Shown piece after piece: positions 11,941 to 22,610 of a DNA stretch of 64,000 bases. Where the stretch lies: assembly GCA_029582165.1 (NCBI GenBank), contig CM055872.1:901728-965727 (forward strand), written 5' to 3'. How positions within the stretch are numbered: the stretch's first letter is position 1; the number at the start of each line of letters is the position of its first letter. Origin of the DNA: Portulaca oleracea (Eukaryota > Streptophyta > Magnoliopsida > Caryophyllales > Portulacaceae). The notes under the pieces were generated by a model that had not been told where the DNA came from, did no database searches, and was given only the letters and a program-made list of their open reading frames with translations. Position numbers and translations under genes: made by a program.

Positions 11941-12310
11941 TATTGTATGTAGCTCTATGCAGTCATGTACAAATGATTTCTGTATAATGAAAGCGAATAT
12001 CCAAAAACCCAGAGGTAGAACAAGGGATGAATATTAGTCTCGGTTTGTAAATATGTATGATTCTCGCTCAAGTAATGCTCATCAAGAGCAAATTTTAGGT
12101 GTCATGTCATGCTTCATTCTGTATTGAAACTTGCTAAACATACACAGAATACAGCCACATTTCTATCAGTTTGGTTTATGGGGCGCGAACTTCATAAATC
12201 TTCAAAACATACAATTTATCGATCAAAATTGTGAGTAAACATACTCAAAGACAAACCCCAGATGATGATTATTGGTGATATACTGATACCCAGAGTTTCT
12301 CTTTACATAA

Positions 12311-13323
12311 TCAGCCCCTGTTAGAAAAGACCTGCTTTTGGTTTCTCAAAAGTGCAAGAAGCTTATCAGCCTGCAAAAAATGTAGAAAAGATTAGCCTTG
12401 ATTACAACAACAATTACTTCAACAATTGCCCCCAACAGTAAACATACAACAAATAAGATCAGATTATTAGCAATTCTCAATTGAAAGCATACTTTTTCTG
12501 TGACTTTCGGAATCCCTGACCGAGACATAAGCACCAATGGGGGGATGGCTCCTTCTTCAAGCACTTTCCTACAGCATCTACTGCTGTGGGAACAAAGACA
12601 CACAAGTGCTTGAGCAGCACACTTCTTCACAGTAAGCGACCCCAACTCGAGAGCCTCAACTAGGAGAGGAATACCGTCTGCTTCTTGAACAATAGCGGCC
12701 CTCCCCTCAGGGATACTCGCAACATTCGCCAACACACACACTGCCCGATCAACCATTCCAATTGCCGGGTCCACCATAAGCCCGAGAAAAACCCTGACAG
12801 CACCTGATCTGACAATGTCCTGCCTGTTGTTACTACAAGTCGACAAGTTGAACAGCGCAGTGGCAGCGTCTTTCTTGCCTTGTGGCGTCCCATTTGACAA
12901 GAGATCAACCAAAGGAGGAATGGCACCCAAGTTGCCTATAAGGATGTTGGCATCCTCAAATTTCGAGAGGCTAAAAAGGGTAGCTGCTGAGTTTGCCTTA
13001 GCACTCGGGCTCCCAGTTCGAAGGACGTGAATCAGGTGATCAACAGCATCAGCTTTTGCAATGTCTGTCTTGTTATTGTCACTGATAGACAAGTTTAGGA
13101 GGGCTGTCACCGCGTTTTCTTGGGTTGTTTCGTCTGAAGAATGAAGGAGCTTCACCAAGGGGGGAATTGCCCCAAAAGCTGAAATCAGAATCGTGTTATC
13201 TGTGTCCTTGGAGAGTATCCTGAGCTGAGACGTCGCGTGTCTGACTGCTTCGACTGATGGACTTTTCAAGTCACCAACTAGTTTGATAATACGGTTCTCT
13301 AAGTTTGTGACTTCGGCTCTCAT
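12311..13323 (-). CDS. Armadillo-repeat protein of the PUB-ARM type, no U-box
   Basis: Exons 12493-13323 and 12311-12370 give 296 residues. At least six ARM repeats run through nearly the whole protein, with the hallmark phrases GAIPPLVKLL, ENAVTALLNLS, AKANSAATLFSLS, GAIPPLVDLL, KKDAATALFNLS and KCAAQALVCLC. The sequence resembles the ARM half of plant U-box E3 ligases, but no U-box is encoded here: the frame upstream of the ATG meets a stop within about 25 codons. Free-standing ARM proteins of this size exist in plants, so it is probably complete and serves as a binding scaffold. Exon 2 (ADKLLALLRNQKQ...) completes the last repeat. A GA-rich (plus-strand) leader at about 14246-14345 with a donor CAG|GTTTGATC may be an untranslated first exon, placing a leader intron at about 13340-14245. 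Confidence 0.85.
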
Positions 13324-13659
13324 TTCTGAAGATGGCGTCGATATGATTATGGGAGAAAGTTTAGCTGGAGCAACACGATTGTTGCGGTTGTGTCTTTAAG
13401 TGTCATTTTTCACGGAGAGATTGGATGCTGTGCTGCTGAATTCTGATGAAACTGATACATACATCAAGAGTTTTAGTTTCTAGTGGTAAATTTGTGCAGA
13501 AAAGCATGATAGAGTGACAGAGAATTGTAACCAAAACTCAGTCAATTAACATCAGAATAGCAAAACAAAAATCTCCAGGGATCAAATGCACAGATAAATA
13601 AATCTTATTCATGATGAACTAGACCAAATATGGAGTTTACTCTCTATTATGCTACTCAC

Positions 13660-14040
13660 CGACCCTTTAACATTGTGAAATAGGCCGGCTTGTTAATGAC
13701 CCACCCCTTCATCGACCCGACCCTTGTACAACCCTTATTTTTTAAGGCCCAACCCTCTTGACCCTATGGGCCCCGGCCCATTCCCCACCCCTAGATATGA
13801 GATATGGATGCTTGAGACCTCATTTGAGAGACCCTCCCACCCAAAATTTCAAAAAAAATTAAAAAAACACAAAAAACAGACAAAAGTAGCCTTGCAACTT
13901 GCAAAAGTTTTTCACATTTATCAATACAATTTACATTTATAAAAAACAAAACCGGCCACAACTTACCAATAATCCACCACAATTCCACGATACTGCACCG
14001 CGTCATACCGCAGTCAGCCGTATAAAAGAATAGGGTACTC
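13660..14040. repeat. MITE fragments in the probable leader intron of the ARM gene
   Basis: 13660-13800 is rich in GGGTCGGGTC/GGGCCGGGGCC words and ends in TAGGGGTGGGG on the minus strand, like a hAT terminus. 13907-14036 matches the right half of the GTTCTTTT family in reverse orientation (CCACAATTCCACGATACTG, then TATAAAAGAATAGGG). Both are partial. Confidence 0.4.
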
Positions 14041-14095
14041 AAAATGTTCCCAGTTTTTTTTTACTGACATTCATATCATGGAAAAGACAATCTGT

Positions 14096-14098
<3 letters not shown>

Positions 14099-14147
<49 letters not shown>
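14099..14147. repeat. (AT)n microsatellite
   Basis: About 24 uninterrupted AT units. Such tracts vary in length between individuals. Confidence 0.95.
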
Positions 14148-14151
<4 letters not shown>

Positions 14152-14612
14152 TGAGCAAATCAACCTGAAAATTTGATTTAGATATCTTAAAAACTAGAGT
14201 AACCAAGTATAGAAGCACTAGGATTAATAAAGATCAAACCTGAAACAGAGGAGGATGTTAGGAGAGAGCTCCAGAGATCACAAAAACAAAGGGATATAGG
14301 CAGAGAAAAGTAGAGAAAGAGAGAGAAGAGATGAAGCAAAGTGTTGAAAGAAAGTGTGATAAGCAGTTGAGTGAGGTTGCATTTGTAGACAAATTACTTG
14401 ACGAAAAAAGATAATGTAGCATCATTATGCAATGGAAACTTAGCTCGTAAGGGTGTCTTTGACTATTGTGGATTAGGTAGGTTGTTCCTAGACGTCCTTG
14501 GTCTTTAATTCTAAACTTAAAATAGTCCTACATTCCCATTACAAAACTGCTTTTCCATCTTCCGGATAATTATGTATTTACTCTCATCAGAATCTCATAT
14601 TTCGAAGTATAC

Positions 14613-14861
14613 TAACTCCGTCCCATATTATTTGTCTATCCAACTATATTTAAAAGTCCAATAGTTATGGGAAATGGGGTGAAAAATATGTAATGTACCA
14701 GAATTGTCCTTACTTTTCTTATGTGAAGAAAAATCAACAAGAAACAAAAGAGTATTTATTAGGGGTATAATGGGAATTATCATCATTGGACTTATAAAAT
14801 GGACAAATATTTTGGGACAAAGAAATTAGATAGATGGACAAACAATTTGGGACAAAGGTAG
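14613..14861. mobile_element. Stowaway-type MITE
   Basis: The left end ACTCCGTCCCATATTATTTG and the right end CAATTTGGGACAAAGGTAG are inverted copies, flanked by TA. This is the Tc1/mariner-derived Stowaway signature. The internal sequence is non-coding. Confidence 0.75.
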
Positions 14862-15085
14862 TAATTAATTATGGTAGGCAACCTAATAATCTTGTCCAGG
14901 GACGCAATTTGTAAAGCCGACAATTTCTTAGAAATTGTTGACCCCCATTTTATGAGATGGGCCGGTCCAATTCAAACTCTTAGGGAATGTGAAGACAATA
15001 TACGTGTCTTCTGGTCAACAGTGAGTGCTGATTTTGCAGGTCCAACAAAATACTACTCTCTCTGTTATTTATTGTCTCGTATGAT

Positions 15086-15342
15086 TAAGGCTGTCAAAAA
15101 AATGTCCGACCTGATATGAGTATAATCATAAACTTTTCGTTCGAATTTTATATTGACCGATTTGATCGAAAAGTCGAACATTATATTTTCCAAGTTTTTA
15201 TTGTCCGTACCCGATTTAAACCCGAATTTATGCTTGTCCGACCCAGAGTTACAAAAAACTGGGTATCGAACATCAATTTCTCATCCGATATCCTATTCAT
15301 TCGGACCCGGATTGACCCAAACCCAAATTTTTGACAACCCTC
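15086..15342. mobile_element. hAT MITE with 8-bp target duplication
   Basis: The termini are TAAGGCTGTCAAAAA and, on the other strand, GAGGGTTGTCAAAAA. The 8-bp word CGTATGAT lies directly before (15078-15085) and after (15343-15350) the element, the duplication length made by hAT transposases. The 257-bp interior repeats CCCGAATTT/GACCCGGATT words and encodes nothing. Confidence 0.8.
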
Positions 15343-15350
15343 CGTATGAT

Positions 15351-17689
15351 ATGGCTATGGGGTACAAGTATTTAAACTGATCACTTATTTAATCTGTATA
15401 ATTGTCTAAAATATAAAATTAACATCATTAAATTTATCATGAAAATACTTTCATATAAATAATTTATTCATTTTAAAAAAAATCATAATAATTGTTCGGA
15501 TTCTCAAAAAGATAATGTAAAATTTTTTTAGTAACTACCCTTCATTACCTTTTTGGGGGTAGGAATGAAAAAACAAAAACAATATGGGATATGAATAAAA
15601 AAAATTAAAAAAATGTGAAAGTGGATTTATTACCACTACAATTTAATTTTATTAAAAATTATTGTTATACAATTGGTGAAAATAGAGATTATTAGTATCA
15701 AATTTCCCCAGTGCTTAAGAGGTAATTTACCATGTGAATGAAGAGTAAGGTTATAATCATCTTCGCACTACCTGATAAACTTAGAACGACATTGTAAGTT
15801 GGTGAGGTATGATTCACACACCATTGATCGAAAAGAAATGGAAGACACTAGGAAATCAAGTTCATGACTTAGATTTTTTTTTTTCTTTTTCCTTGGCATT
15901 TTTTCATCTTCAAATTTGTACGAAATATTGACATCAATCAATAAAGAAATAAAAGTAGCAGCAACTCTCAAAATTCATGTAGACATTTCTCATTGCATCA
16001 GAAGCACAAAACAAATGTACAATAACATCCACCAAAACCAAATTAAAAGTATGGCAGCAATTTGGATTAATCACATGTAATTCCTTTCTTAATTACCCTG
16101 ACTAGAACCACACACAAAACGAAAGAAATTGATCAAACTAAAGCTCCCCAAATGTTCAAGAAAGGGAATTAAAGATTGAGTCATACAATATATTTGGATC
16201 AATAAATTCAAAACAGTCAAATCTCTAGATCACAACAGAGGCTGTAACACTCTCATCACTGACTTTCGTTGGGCAAATTCTGGTGGTAGCTGTACATGTC
16301 CTGCCTATCCAAAAAAAAAAATAGTTAGAAATATGCTTATATCGCTAAGGGCGAGTTTGGTAGAAATGCCAGGAAAATTTTTCTCCGGGAAAATGTTACA
16401 GGAAAGTTAATTTGATCGAATTACTACCCATTCTAAGACTATCTTCTTAACTTATATTTATTGAACTTATTTTAAACTAATCTTATTTGAACTTATTCTG
16501 AACTTTTCTTGAGACATGTTGATGCAACATGCAAGACAAAGAAAGGCCACAAAAATAATTACTAAACCAAAAATTAAGGGTATCTTAAAATTAGTTTTGA
16601 AAAATTAGGGTACCGAGATATAGTTTTCCCAAATATTGGGGTACTTCCGATCAATTTTTTCGTAAACAACAGCTAAAAGATGCAAATATCAAACCAAACC
16701 ACTCCAAAAAGTCTTCAATTCTTCTTAGCTGATATAACCTTCAAACAACAAATCTTTCTCACATTCAAGCAAGCTGATATAACCTTCTAGCTAATGGCTG
16801 ATGACTTTGTGGAAATCCCCTATTCTTAGTTTACAACTCATTGAAACAAGCAGAACAGAAACTGCCTCAAATAAATAAGAAAACAACAAGAAATTTATAG
16901 AAACAAAATTCATGGCATCGAATTTGGGTATAACTATAAGCAACTGGTTTCGGACTAGAGCTAAACCACTGAATCAGACAAAGCAAGTCCAGTACATGCT
17001 ATTGCAAAACCTCTGAATATCACCACATATCATATACATCTGCCAGACTGAAATTTGACACAAATTTCTCAGTAAGAAAACATGCTGTAGCAATCCTCTG
17101 AATGTTAAAGAGTAGACAAAACATTCCACGGCAGTCATGATCTGATGAGACACTTTAGAAGTCAGCATTTAAACATACCACCGAAAGGAAGCCATTGACA
17201 AATTTGCCAAACCTTTCAATAAATAAAATGATCACGGTGTCAAGACGATTATACACTTCAAGGATAGGATGATTGCAGATAGAACAAGAGGTAAGTTATC
17301 TCATATTACACTATGATCCCCACTTCAGTTGAGAAACAAAATGATGACTTCCCAGAACAGGATTTCAAGAACATTGTTCTTATACACTTCAAGAACTTGA
17401 TTAGTAAAGGTCACACCTTGCATTCTGTCGATAAGATGACTACAGAGAACCTAGGGGTTTGAGGCTTTGTGACTTGTGAGTTTTTGCTGCCTCGTTTCAT
17501 AAACCAGTGACATATAGGTGTCTATCAGTATATCTTTTGACTGCTTATCCAACAAAAGAAAAACAAAAGAGGATTTCAAGAAGAAAAAAACTACTAAGAC
17601 ATGTTGAAACTTCAAACGAACATCTGATTAACCACATACACAATCTGCAACCCATGTTTAAGAAAGTAGAATAAAACTCGTCACCTTTG
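15351..17689. other. Gap downstream of SLY1; possible 3' UTR with duplication
   Basis: No recognisable gene. The part next to SLY1 (17200-17689) is likely 3' UTR. It has a local duplication: TTATACACTTCAAG occurs at about 17249 and 17371, each near an AAAATGAT word. Short open stretches on the minus strand at 17170-17260 and 16235-16310 sit beside splice-like AG/GT sites, but no model could be closed. 15390-15700 is very AT-rich. Confidence 0.35.
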
Positions 17690-19664
17690 TCAATGGGAAG
17701 CTGACGGCACAGGGTTGGTACCCAATCCCATCTTCTTTCCCAGCATAGCCAGCTGCTCCACAAACTCTCCTCCTGTAAGAATCTCTGTTGTCCCATATAT
17801 TATATGCTTGGGTGGCTGTTGACGGCGTGCAAACTCTTGCAGGCTTCCTTGCTCGACGTAATTCCCACCCCCAATCATGAAGACAATAGCCTCTTTAAAC
17901 GGTCCTCTGAGATGGCTACCAGCACTAGCTTTGGGAGCCCTAGGATCCAACAACAGATAAGAGTCAACTTCAGGATTGGGCCTTCCTTCCATCAAAGCTT
18001 CAACTGTCCTCGTCACTGCCAGCTGTTGGTCGCTTGATAACAAGTTCTTCACACCGGCAGTCACAGCACTGAGAGACTGTCCGTAGAGCTTCTCAGCCCA
18101 ATCCACAAGATTACCTTTGCCTGCAGAAGTAGCAGAAGCCAATGATACATTCAAAGATTTGATCTTTTTCACGTACTGGAAAGCACTCGTATCAACCTCA
18201 GCCTCTCTGAGGGCTGTCTCCACCATTTCTACTTCAGCTTGAGGAATGGTCTCCAATGAAATAAGATACATAATGGCAAAGCGTAGTTTATCTAGCTTTG
18301 TGCCTTTCCCTTTAAGCACACTCATGAGCTCATTCCGATCGATTGTACCCCTTGCCATCATATCGGATTCCTTCTTCGAATATGAATCAAGGGACCTCTC
18401 CTTAATCTCACCCAACAAAACGGTAGCAATATTAGTATGCTTGTCGATCACTTGCTTCCTCTCTGTGAGCTCAGGCAAGGAGTTAACCGCACTCATCAGA
18501 TGCTTAGTATTCCCAATCAAATCAGTCCCATCAAACTCAGCCCCGGCAGTCCCACCAGTCCTCCTATTCACTTCATCAACATCCTTCTTATACTTATTCA
18601 ACTGGTTCTCAATTTCAACTGCAACCTCAGGGAATTCCAACCCCCCGTTCGCAGCCCAAAATGGATCCAACCCGTCCAACTCAAAAGACTTCATCCCACC
18701 CTTCTCCCCCGGCACACTGACCCTATTCAGCTTCAATCCAAGCACATCATGAACAAGAGGCTTATACCTAAAATCATGCTGAATCCCCACAGCCAGTTCA
18801 AAATTACGATCAAACAAGCACAAAACTGGCCTCTGAAATGAGCTAGTGAAATTTCCCCCCTCAGTAAACAGATTATTCTTAGACAACAGATGATCCCTAA
18901 GCTTCTGATCGAGCCCAGAAGCAACCATCTCAGCAGGGCCACCCCTGGGGCAACGGATCACAGGGACAACACCCAATGTAGCCAAAACACAAAACAATCC
19001 ATCAACAATCCTACCCACAATCTCCTCAATTTCCCTATCCCCAGCAGAGGGATCATTCAATTGAACATAACAGTCACGATATGCAAGCGAAAACAAGCCA
19101 TCTTCCAAAGTAACAAAGTCCAAGTACTGATCGTGTACCTTGGCAACCCTAGAAACGGCGTCGTTCTTGAGCAGCCCAGTAGCAAGTTCTTCGAGCAAGG
19201 GTCTGGGGACGGACGAGGAGAAGTTGAGGTGAAACGCATCGTAGAGTCCAGCAGATGCGTCGGAAACGACGCGGTTTATGTTCGCAGCGGTGGGCTTGAT
19301 GAAATACACCGCGGGAACATCAGGGATGGGATTTCTGTGCTTGTCGAGAAGGAAGAAGAGAGTGACGCCATGTTTGCGGAGATCCTTGACATGAATCAGA
19401 GGAGAAAGTATGTCTTGGCATGGCTTGTCGTAGATCAGGATCTTGTAAACTTCCTCATTCGCCATTCCTGTTGCTGAGTTCACCGGCTGGTTCAGATTCA
19501 GCATCCGGATTATGCATTCTGGGATCAGATTAGATACAGAGAGAAGAGTCAGGACATAGATTTGATCTTGATACTTGTTTGATTGCAAGGAATTGGATCC
19601 AGGGTTTGAGAGAAAGGGGGTCGGAATAGTTACCTGCTTGCTTCAGACGGAGATTGAGAGCCAT
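17690..19664 (-). CDS. SLY1: SLY1, Sec1/Munc18 protein of ER-Golgi transport
   Basis: Exons 19634-19664 and 17690-19518 give 619 residues, close to the usual 620-625 for plant SLY1. The short first exon encodes MALNLRLKQA, and the junction codon G|AA restores the family N-terminus leading into CIIRMLNLNQPVN. The Sec1 fold covers almost the entire chain; recognisable stretches include KILIYDKPCQDILSPL, GVTLFFLLDKHRNPIPDVPA, SFQRPVLCLFDRNFEL, YKPLVHDVLGLKLN and EAIVFMIGGGNYVE. SM proteins of this branch bind the N-peptide of the Sed5/SYP3 syntaxin and drive SNARE assembly for ER-to-Golgi and intra-Golgi fusion. The assignment rests on end-to-end similarity to the plant family. The upstream exon-less frame extending to 19588 is only the retained 115-bp intron. 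Confidence 0.95.
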
Positions 19665-19972
19665 CTTGTCTGCGGCAGCTTCCGGTGAGATTTGGGGAGC
19701 TGCGGAGCTAAACGTTGAAAGTGACGATGATCATCTAACAATCGGGGATGGTGAATCACGAGCAAGATGATACTCCCTCTGTTCGGATTTAACCGACGTT
19801 ACAGTCTTACAGATGAGATTGCATATACCAATGCGGTTTAATATGTCGATACACATGTATAAAATGTCAAAATTGTTTGCTCAATAATTTTTCGATTTAA
19901 CTTATGGGAAATTGGATTGACCATAGTAAACTAAATAATATGAACTTTTAAACCATTGTAAACTAAATAATA

Positions 19973-20229
19973 CTCCCTTCGTTCCATATTAACTGTCGTA
20001 TTTGAAAATCGTGCAGTCAAACTTCAAAAATTTTGACCATAAGTTTCTCAATGTATTCAATGAGTTGCTATATAAAATTACCACCATCAAATTCGTAACG
20101 AAAAATACTATCATAAAAGTATAATATTGCAATTGTTAATAACATATTATATAAGAAATTATCAATCAAAGAATGATATTGGAGACCGTGAAAGTCAAAA
20201 TTATGACAATTAATATAGAACGGAGGGAG
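19973..20229. mobile_element. Intact Stowaway MITE
   Basis: The ends CTCCCTTCGTTCCATATTAA and (opposite strand) CTCCCTCCGTTCTATATTAA are flanked by TA on both sides (19971-19972 and 20230-20231). At 257 bp, it is the uninterrupted relative of the nested copy at 38992-39617; the two share their interior almost end to end. Confidence 0.85.
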
Positions 20230-20599
20230 TATGAACTTCAGATTTGGTTCTAAATAATATCAATTTAATTCGGTGATGTACTATTAGTTATTCCTTTCCT
20301 ATAATTTGACCAAGCTAAAAGCCACAAGCCCACAGCAAAATAGGGGTTCTAGGGAGAAAATCAAAAGAAAATCATTGAAAACCTCCCAAAAACTCCATTG
20401 AAACCGCTTATTCATCACCAGGTTTTCTTATATTGAAATTTCGTAGTCATGAATCACATAAACAAGTTTAGATGGGAGAAACTCAATCGAATCTCAAGAC
20501 ATGTTTGAAAATCCATTGAATAGATTGGGTTGCTAACCACATTAGGTGGGGTTTCATGTGATGGTAGTTCAAAATTGAATAGTTGATGACTACTTACAG

Positions 20600-21310
20600 G
20601 TGGTCAGGTGGGGGGAGGGGGGTTGTAGATTATAGGTTCAGAGTGTGGACAAATGTGTGCAATATGTGCTCAGGTTGGGTATATCTACGTATAAATTATC
20701 AATCCACACTACCCATTTAATGCGACCAAGGTAAAATTTATGTCTGACCACACTACTTAGAGTGTAATCATGTTGGATATATCAGAATGTGAACATATTT
20801 ACGCAGTGTGTGGTCATGTTGTGTATATTAGAGCATGGACAAAAAAAAATTTATATAATGTGGTCATTCTGTAAAGATTGACATTGTCTAACCACAATAC
20901 TCAGTGCATATGATCACAATAATTTATAGTAACCAATTTAGTATTTTGAGGAAGTATTTGTACAACATTCATTGAAGAGTTATTAAGTATAAAAATGTAT
21001 GTAAACACTACAAATTGTATGTTATCACAGTTACCTTTACCTCATATATAAGTTCACAACGTCTCTCATTTACATTGGTTGACCACACTACTCAGTGCAT
21101 ATGACAGCAGTTAAATATAACTTACAATTAAGGACAAATGTATGTCCACACTACAAGGGACATGTGGATACAATAATATTTACCTTATATTTAAGTCCAT
21201 ATACAACCACACTACTCAATGCATATGACCACAACAATATAAAATTTATATTTAAGTATAAATTGTATGTTAATGCAAGGTGTATGTGGCCACTATAAAA
21301 TTCACATTAA
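20600..21310. repeat. Dispersed CCACACTACTCAGTGCATATG repeats
   Basis: The phrase ACCACACTACTCARTGCATATGA recurs with changes near 20888, 21080 and 21205, with a shorter form near 20743, mixed with ATGTATGT and GTGTGGTCATGTTG words. The spacing is irregular, about 125-190 bases. There is no coding potential. It may be the inside of a non-autonomous transposon whose ends I could not find. Confidence 0.5.
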
Positions 21311-21383
21311 TGAATGACAATGCATTTGAATCACTTCAATGGTTACTCTCTCTCTCTCCCCCACCGTCAATGTAATTGAAGGG

Positions 21384-21552
21384 CAGTGGCGGATCTAGAT
21401 GTTCGAAATAGGAATGACCACTACAATGTTACACTCACATAATAACATAAAATCCCTAATTTTTTCTCTAAATTTTACTATTTTTTTCTTTCTTTTTTTT
21501 TTGGCCTAGGGTGGCCATGGCCACCCCGAAGCACAATGGGGATCCGCCGCTG
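21384..21552. mobile_element. Small TIR element CAGTGGCGGATC
   Basis: It starts CAGTGGCGGATCTAG and ends GGGATCCGCCGCTG, inverted copies of about 13 bases. The centre holds a palindromic CCTAGGGTGGCCATGGCCACC-like patch. Elements with this terminus are common in plant genomes; superfamily is left open because the target duplication is unclear. Confidence 0.6.
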
Positions 21553-22610
21553 TTTAAGGGAATAGATCTCAACAAATTAGAATAAGATAAAATCATGTTA
21601 TTTTGGGGGAAAAAAATAATAGATGGTCATTTTATTTATTTCACTTTTTACAATCACTAATAGCCTTCATAAATCGATAGTGTGATCTCTACAAATTAGA
21701 AGCTAATAGCCTTCATAAATCGATAGTGTGACCTCAACTACCATCTTACCATTGAGATGGTCCGTCTATATTTATCCCCACACAAATGCCATTCCATGAT
21801 GTGTTAGCATTCTTTTGTATGATTCATCACAATTCAGTTACTTCATGATGTTTTAGCATTGATTCAGTGCCTGAAGTATTGAAAGTAGGGGTTAAATTTG
21901 ATTCATTTTCCCTTACACAAAAACAGATGAAGATTGTTTAAGCCAAGTGGGTTGCATAGAAATATTAGGTGTAATACCAATTGGCGTACCGTCTTATCCA
22001 TCGAAGGATGGTATTTGTAAACATATCATCTGACAACCACAAATGATAACAGCAATTTTCGGATACCTGAACTTGTGAAGATACATCATACATTATTACA
22101 ATTCAAAAGAAACCGCAACGTGCAAAATCATACATGAGCATTTAACCAGTCGGATCACTGGGAATGCTCATAAGGGCTCGCTGGTTGCGAGTTCCAACAA
22201 TGGCGTGGTCTTGGTACAATCCTGCTGTATTGTCATTTTATTTTAGCATGTAAACACTCGCGTAACAGAGGCAAAGCTTTAAACAACAAATGGAGGTGTA
22301 AAGGGCAGTCGGCAACTGTTACTTTTCTGTCTATGTGAAATTAGGAATTCATCTACAAATTTAAAACCCTGGCAATAGTCAGTGCCAGACACTACCCTAG
22401 CAAATTTCTGCAAAAAAGAGACAATAAAAATGCTTCTCACTCGCCTTCCTTTCACTTGTGTCATCAAGAAAAGAAAAAACTTGTATACCTTGGGCCTCCT
22501 TGCCTTGCGAGCCGGAAACAAAATGCTACAAGATAAACACTGGATTTTGAAGAGATCGATTACCATTTACCAGTAGAGAGGGCCAAATAACCTACTCATC
22601 CTCATTTACT
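21553..22610. other. Gap and probable 3' UTR of the aspartic protease
   Basis: A 35-base unit (TAGCCTTCATAAATCGATAG...) is duplicated in direct orientation at about 21660 and 21709. The rest is AT-rich; the last few hundred bases before 22611 are probably protease 3' UTR. No gene recognised. Confidence 0.4.

Noticed and set aside
17170..17420. Possible small gene downstream of SLY1 (reading LEVYNRLDTVIILFIERF)
   Set aside because: The stretch lies in a local duplication in likely 3' UTR, and no start-to-stop model with GT-AG junctions could be closed.
19519..19588. N-terminal extension of SLY1 from the longer open frame
   Set aside because: It is the retained 115-bp intron; the upstream exon MALNLRLKQA restores the family N-terminus exactly.
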